Part shown: piece by piece, positions 5,464-6,485 of the stretch
Numbering within the stretch: position 1 is the stretch's first letter
Layout of the letters: each line of letters begins with the position of its first letter
Assembly (NCBI GenBank): GCA_031258355.1
Contig: JAIRMZ010000004.1
Coordinates: forward strand, 1-6,485
DNA from: Holosporales bacterium
Lineage (GTDB): Bacteria; Pseudomonadota; Alphaproteobacteria; UBA3830; JAIRMZ01
DNA length: 6,485 bases
Direction of reading: 5' to 3'
The notes under the pieces: generated by a model
Database searches by the model: none
What the model saw: only the letters and a program-made list of their open reading frames with translations
Told to the model about the DNA's origin: nothing
Translations under genes and position numbers: made by a program

Positions 5464-5754
5464 TCATGAAAAAGACTCTCCTCCCGGGTCTTTCTTTCCT
5501 CTCCTCATCTTAAAAAGCTCATTTTCATCTGAAGAAAACAGGAATTCCCAAATCATCCGCGATCCCTTTGGAAGTTCTCCTCCCTCAATCGGTCCTTCTT
5601 TAGGAAAGGCAGGAATAGCGAATTTCTTATCGGAAATAGCGATGCCGCTGCAGGCCTCTGCGAGATGTTCGAAAAGAAATAGCTTGCGTCTAAAACCAAA
5701 AGCCGCGTTACCATTATGAGATACCACTCCTTTCTCGAGAAGAGTGTATTTCAA
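5464..5754 (-). CDS. Unrecognised ORF in the rplX-rplE gap
   Basis: A 96-codon frame on the operon strand begins at a TTG (5754), the only common start near its 5' end; the frame is open back to a TAG at 5796-5794. I do not recognise the product. It contains GFRRKLFLFEHLAEACSGIA, then AIPAFPKEGPIEGGELPKG and MIWEFLFSSDENELFKMRR, and ends KKDPGGESFS. It has no signal peptide or membrane helix. Codons are often GNN and the strand is purine-rich, as in the flanking genes, which favours real coding or a recently decayed gene over noise. No convincing Shine-Dalgarno precedes the TTG, so the 5' end may be lost. It could be a lineage-specific insertion in the operon or a gene remnant. Confidence 0.4.
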   Translation of the reverse strand: MKYTLLEKGVVSHNGNAAFGFRRKLFLFEHLAEACSGIAISDKKFAIPAFPKEGPIEGGELPKGSRMIWEFLFSSDENELFKMRRGKKDPGGESFS

Positions 5755-5955
5755 TGAAGCGCTCTGCTCAATCTCACGGTGTCTTTCGATATTCTATCGT
5801 CACGTTCTTTCAAAACAACAACTCACTCTCGCTCTACAACCACAAAAGCCGAAGACTGGAGCCACACACGCAAGACAAAGGCAAGTTACACGCTTCCTCT
5901 GCAAGAATCTCCCTCGCAAAAATATCGTCTCAAATACAAAAAAATCTCATAGAGA
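5755..5955. other. Gap after rplX with no supportable gene
   Basis: In the minus-strand sense this 201-nt stretch is G/T-rich with several stops in each frame. Short readable pieces occur in different frames, such as DDIFAREILAEEACNLPLS just after rplX. This is the look of decayed coding sequence, but I cannot name a parent gene. Two plus-strand frames (from 5744 and 5754) run through it, but they extend into rplX antisense and lack support. A weak promoter-like pair on the minus strand, TTGTTT (5818-5813) and TAGAAT (5796-5791) with a 16-nt spacer, is noted only as a possibility. Confidence 0.4.
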
Positions 5956-5956
5956 T
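5938..5956 (-). terminator. Weak terminator-like hairpin just after rplX
   Basis: In the mRNA sense the final base of the rplX stop begins an ATCTC-TAT-GAGAT inverted repeat, followed by six more T. A 5-bp A/T-rich stem with a 3-nt loop is much weaker than normal intrinsic terminators. It would at best cause pausing or partial attenuation before the downstream genes of the operon. Confidence 0.2.
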
Positions 5957-6282
5957 CATGACGACTTTCCTATCACGGCTCCGGAGCGCTTTGCGATACG
6001 CACTTTCTTCCCGTTTTCTTCCCGAACACCCACGCGCGTTGGGCGATTCGTTTTGGGATCGATAAGCATCACATTTGAAGCATGGATCGACCCTTCTTCC
6101 CGGACGATCCCTCCTGGATCTTTCTGAGAAGGTTTTCTGTGTCGCGTTTTCATCATAAGTCCACGAACTAGCACACGACGTGTTTCCCGAAAAACGCGGA
6201 TGATTTCTCCCTTTTGCCCCTTTTCTTTCCCGGCAATCACCTGGATTTGATCCCCTTTTTTGATGCGCCACCGCTCAGCCAT
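5956..6282 (-). CDS. rplX: 50S ribosomal protein L24
   Basis: L24 binds 23S rRNA early and starts 50S assembly. From the ATG at 6282 the product has 108 residues. The N-terminal KOW motif is clear in KKGDQIQVIAGKEKGQKGEI (about 8-27), followed by KPSQKDPGGIVREEGSIHAS and NVMLIDP, the family signature in the middle, and a C-terminal RVGVREENGKKVRIAKRSG. The ATG overlaps the rplN TGA by one base and has AGAGG about 8 nt upstream; a GTG one codon earlier is in frame but less well placed. The usual neighbour rplE does not follow directly. Confidence 0.97.
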   Translation of the reverse strand: MAERWRIKKGDQIQVIAGKEKGQKGEIIRVFRETRRVLVRGLMMKTRHRKPSQKDPGGIVREEGSIHASNVMLIDPKTNRPTRVGVREENGKKVRIAKRSGAVIGKSS

Positions 6283-6485
6283 CACAGCACCTCTGGCGCA
6301 AGGGAAACGATTTTCATCATTTTTGCCTGGCGCAATTCACGTGTTACAGGGCCAAAAATACGTGTTCCAATCGGCTCATTTTGTTTGTTGATCATAACAG
6401 CAGCATTCGTATCGAAACGAATCAAACTTCCATCAGAACGCCGAATAGGCGATCGCGTACGCACAACGACAGCACGTCCAACCTC
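6282..6485 (-). CDS. rplN: 50S ribosomal protein L14, C-terminal part (cut by window edge)
   Basis: L14 is a 50S protein at the subunit interface, contacting 23S rRNA and forming bridges to the 30S subunit. The last 67 residues are visible and the frame is open to the window edge. They begin EVGRAVVVRTRSPIRRSDG and include SLIRFDTNAAVMIN, then PIGTRIFGPVTRELR and the conserved terminus MKIVSLAPEVL. About 55 N-terminal residues lie outside. A GTG at 6464 is inside the conserved core and is not the true start. The TGA overlaps the rplX ATG. Confidence 0.97.
   Translation of the reverse strand, partial: EVGRAVVVRTRSPIRRSDGSLIRFDTNAAVMINKQNEPIGTRIFGPVTRELRQAKMMKIVSLAPEVL

Noticed and set aside
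5791..5818. Promoter TTGTTT-16-TAGAAT on the minus strand
   Set aside because: The -35 part matches the consensus at only three positions. In such A/T-rich sequence a pair like this is expected by chance, so it is not listed as a feature.
5744..6127. Plus-strand reading frames from 5744 and 5754 running through the gap into rplX
   Set aside because: Much of their length is antisense to the certain rplX gene; they lack a ribosome binding site and recognisable content. They are best explained as shadows.
6283..6285. GTG start for rplX one codon before the ATG
   Set aside because: The ATG at 6282 has the better Shine-Dalgarno spacing and matches the usual short L24 N-terminus.
1..6485. CRISPR array, tRNA, rRNA or insertion sequence
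   Set aside because: Reading both strands I saw no regularly spaced repeats, no cloverleaf-like stretch with tRNA signatures and no transposase motif. The stretches are occupied by ribosomal-protein genes, secY and adk.

Overview
This window carries most of a bacterial spc ribosomal-protein operon, all on the minus strand. In transcription order it runs: L14 (rplN, 5' end cut by the window edge), L24 (rplX), a 678-nt non-canonical stretch, L5 (rplE), S14 (rpsN), S8 (rpsH), L6 (rplF), L18 (rplR), S5 (rpsE), L30 (rpmD), L15 (rplO), a short odd segment, SecY (secY), and the start of adenylate kinase (adk, cut by the other edge). The order L14-L24-L5-S14-S8-L6-L18-S5-L30-L15-SecY-Adk, the zinc-less 101-residue S14 and the protein sequences point to a proteobacterium, most likely an alphaproteobacterium. 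The base composition is moderate (by eye a little under half G+C). The long Lys/Ala/Pro tail on L15 and the signs of decay would suit a divergent, possibly host-associated lineage, but that placement is inference.

Layout: 6485-5956 holds rplN (partial) and rplX. The stretch 5955-5278 is a large gap at a junction that is normally only a few bases. It holds one unrecognised ORF of about 96 codons, a 21-codon ORF with a consensus Shine-Dalgarno just before rplE, and weak hairpins. From 5277 to 1675 eight ribosomal-protein genes are packed with gaps of 0-13 nt or short overlaps, so translational coupling is likely throughout. From 1675 to 1430 there is an unusual segment between rplO and secY. 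Three versions of one 'AGAGGA - stop/ATG overlap - M.(F/L)EK' start region occur here, the last being the real secY start, together with a small ORF that looks frameshifted. secY follows, then adk overlapping it by ATGA.

The ribosomal proteins are subunits of the 30S and 50S particles. SecY is the core channel of the Sec translocon, and Adk balances adenine nucleotides. Co-transcription of these is the standard arrangement.

The most striking observation is that secY has an in-frame TAA at 252-254 (codon 393). After it the same frame continues with a perfectly recognisable SecY C-terminus (TM10 and cytoplasmic tail) to a TGA that overlaps the adk start. TAA is the ordinary terminator of rpsE and rpsN in this window, so this is a genuine nonsense codon (or a base-call error) in an essential gene, not an obvious code change. 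I saw no tRNA, rRNA, CRISPR array, transposase or other mobile element.
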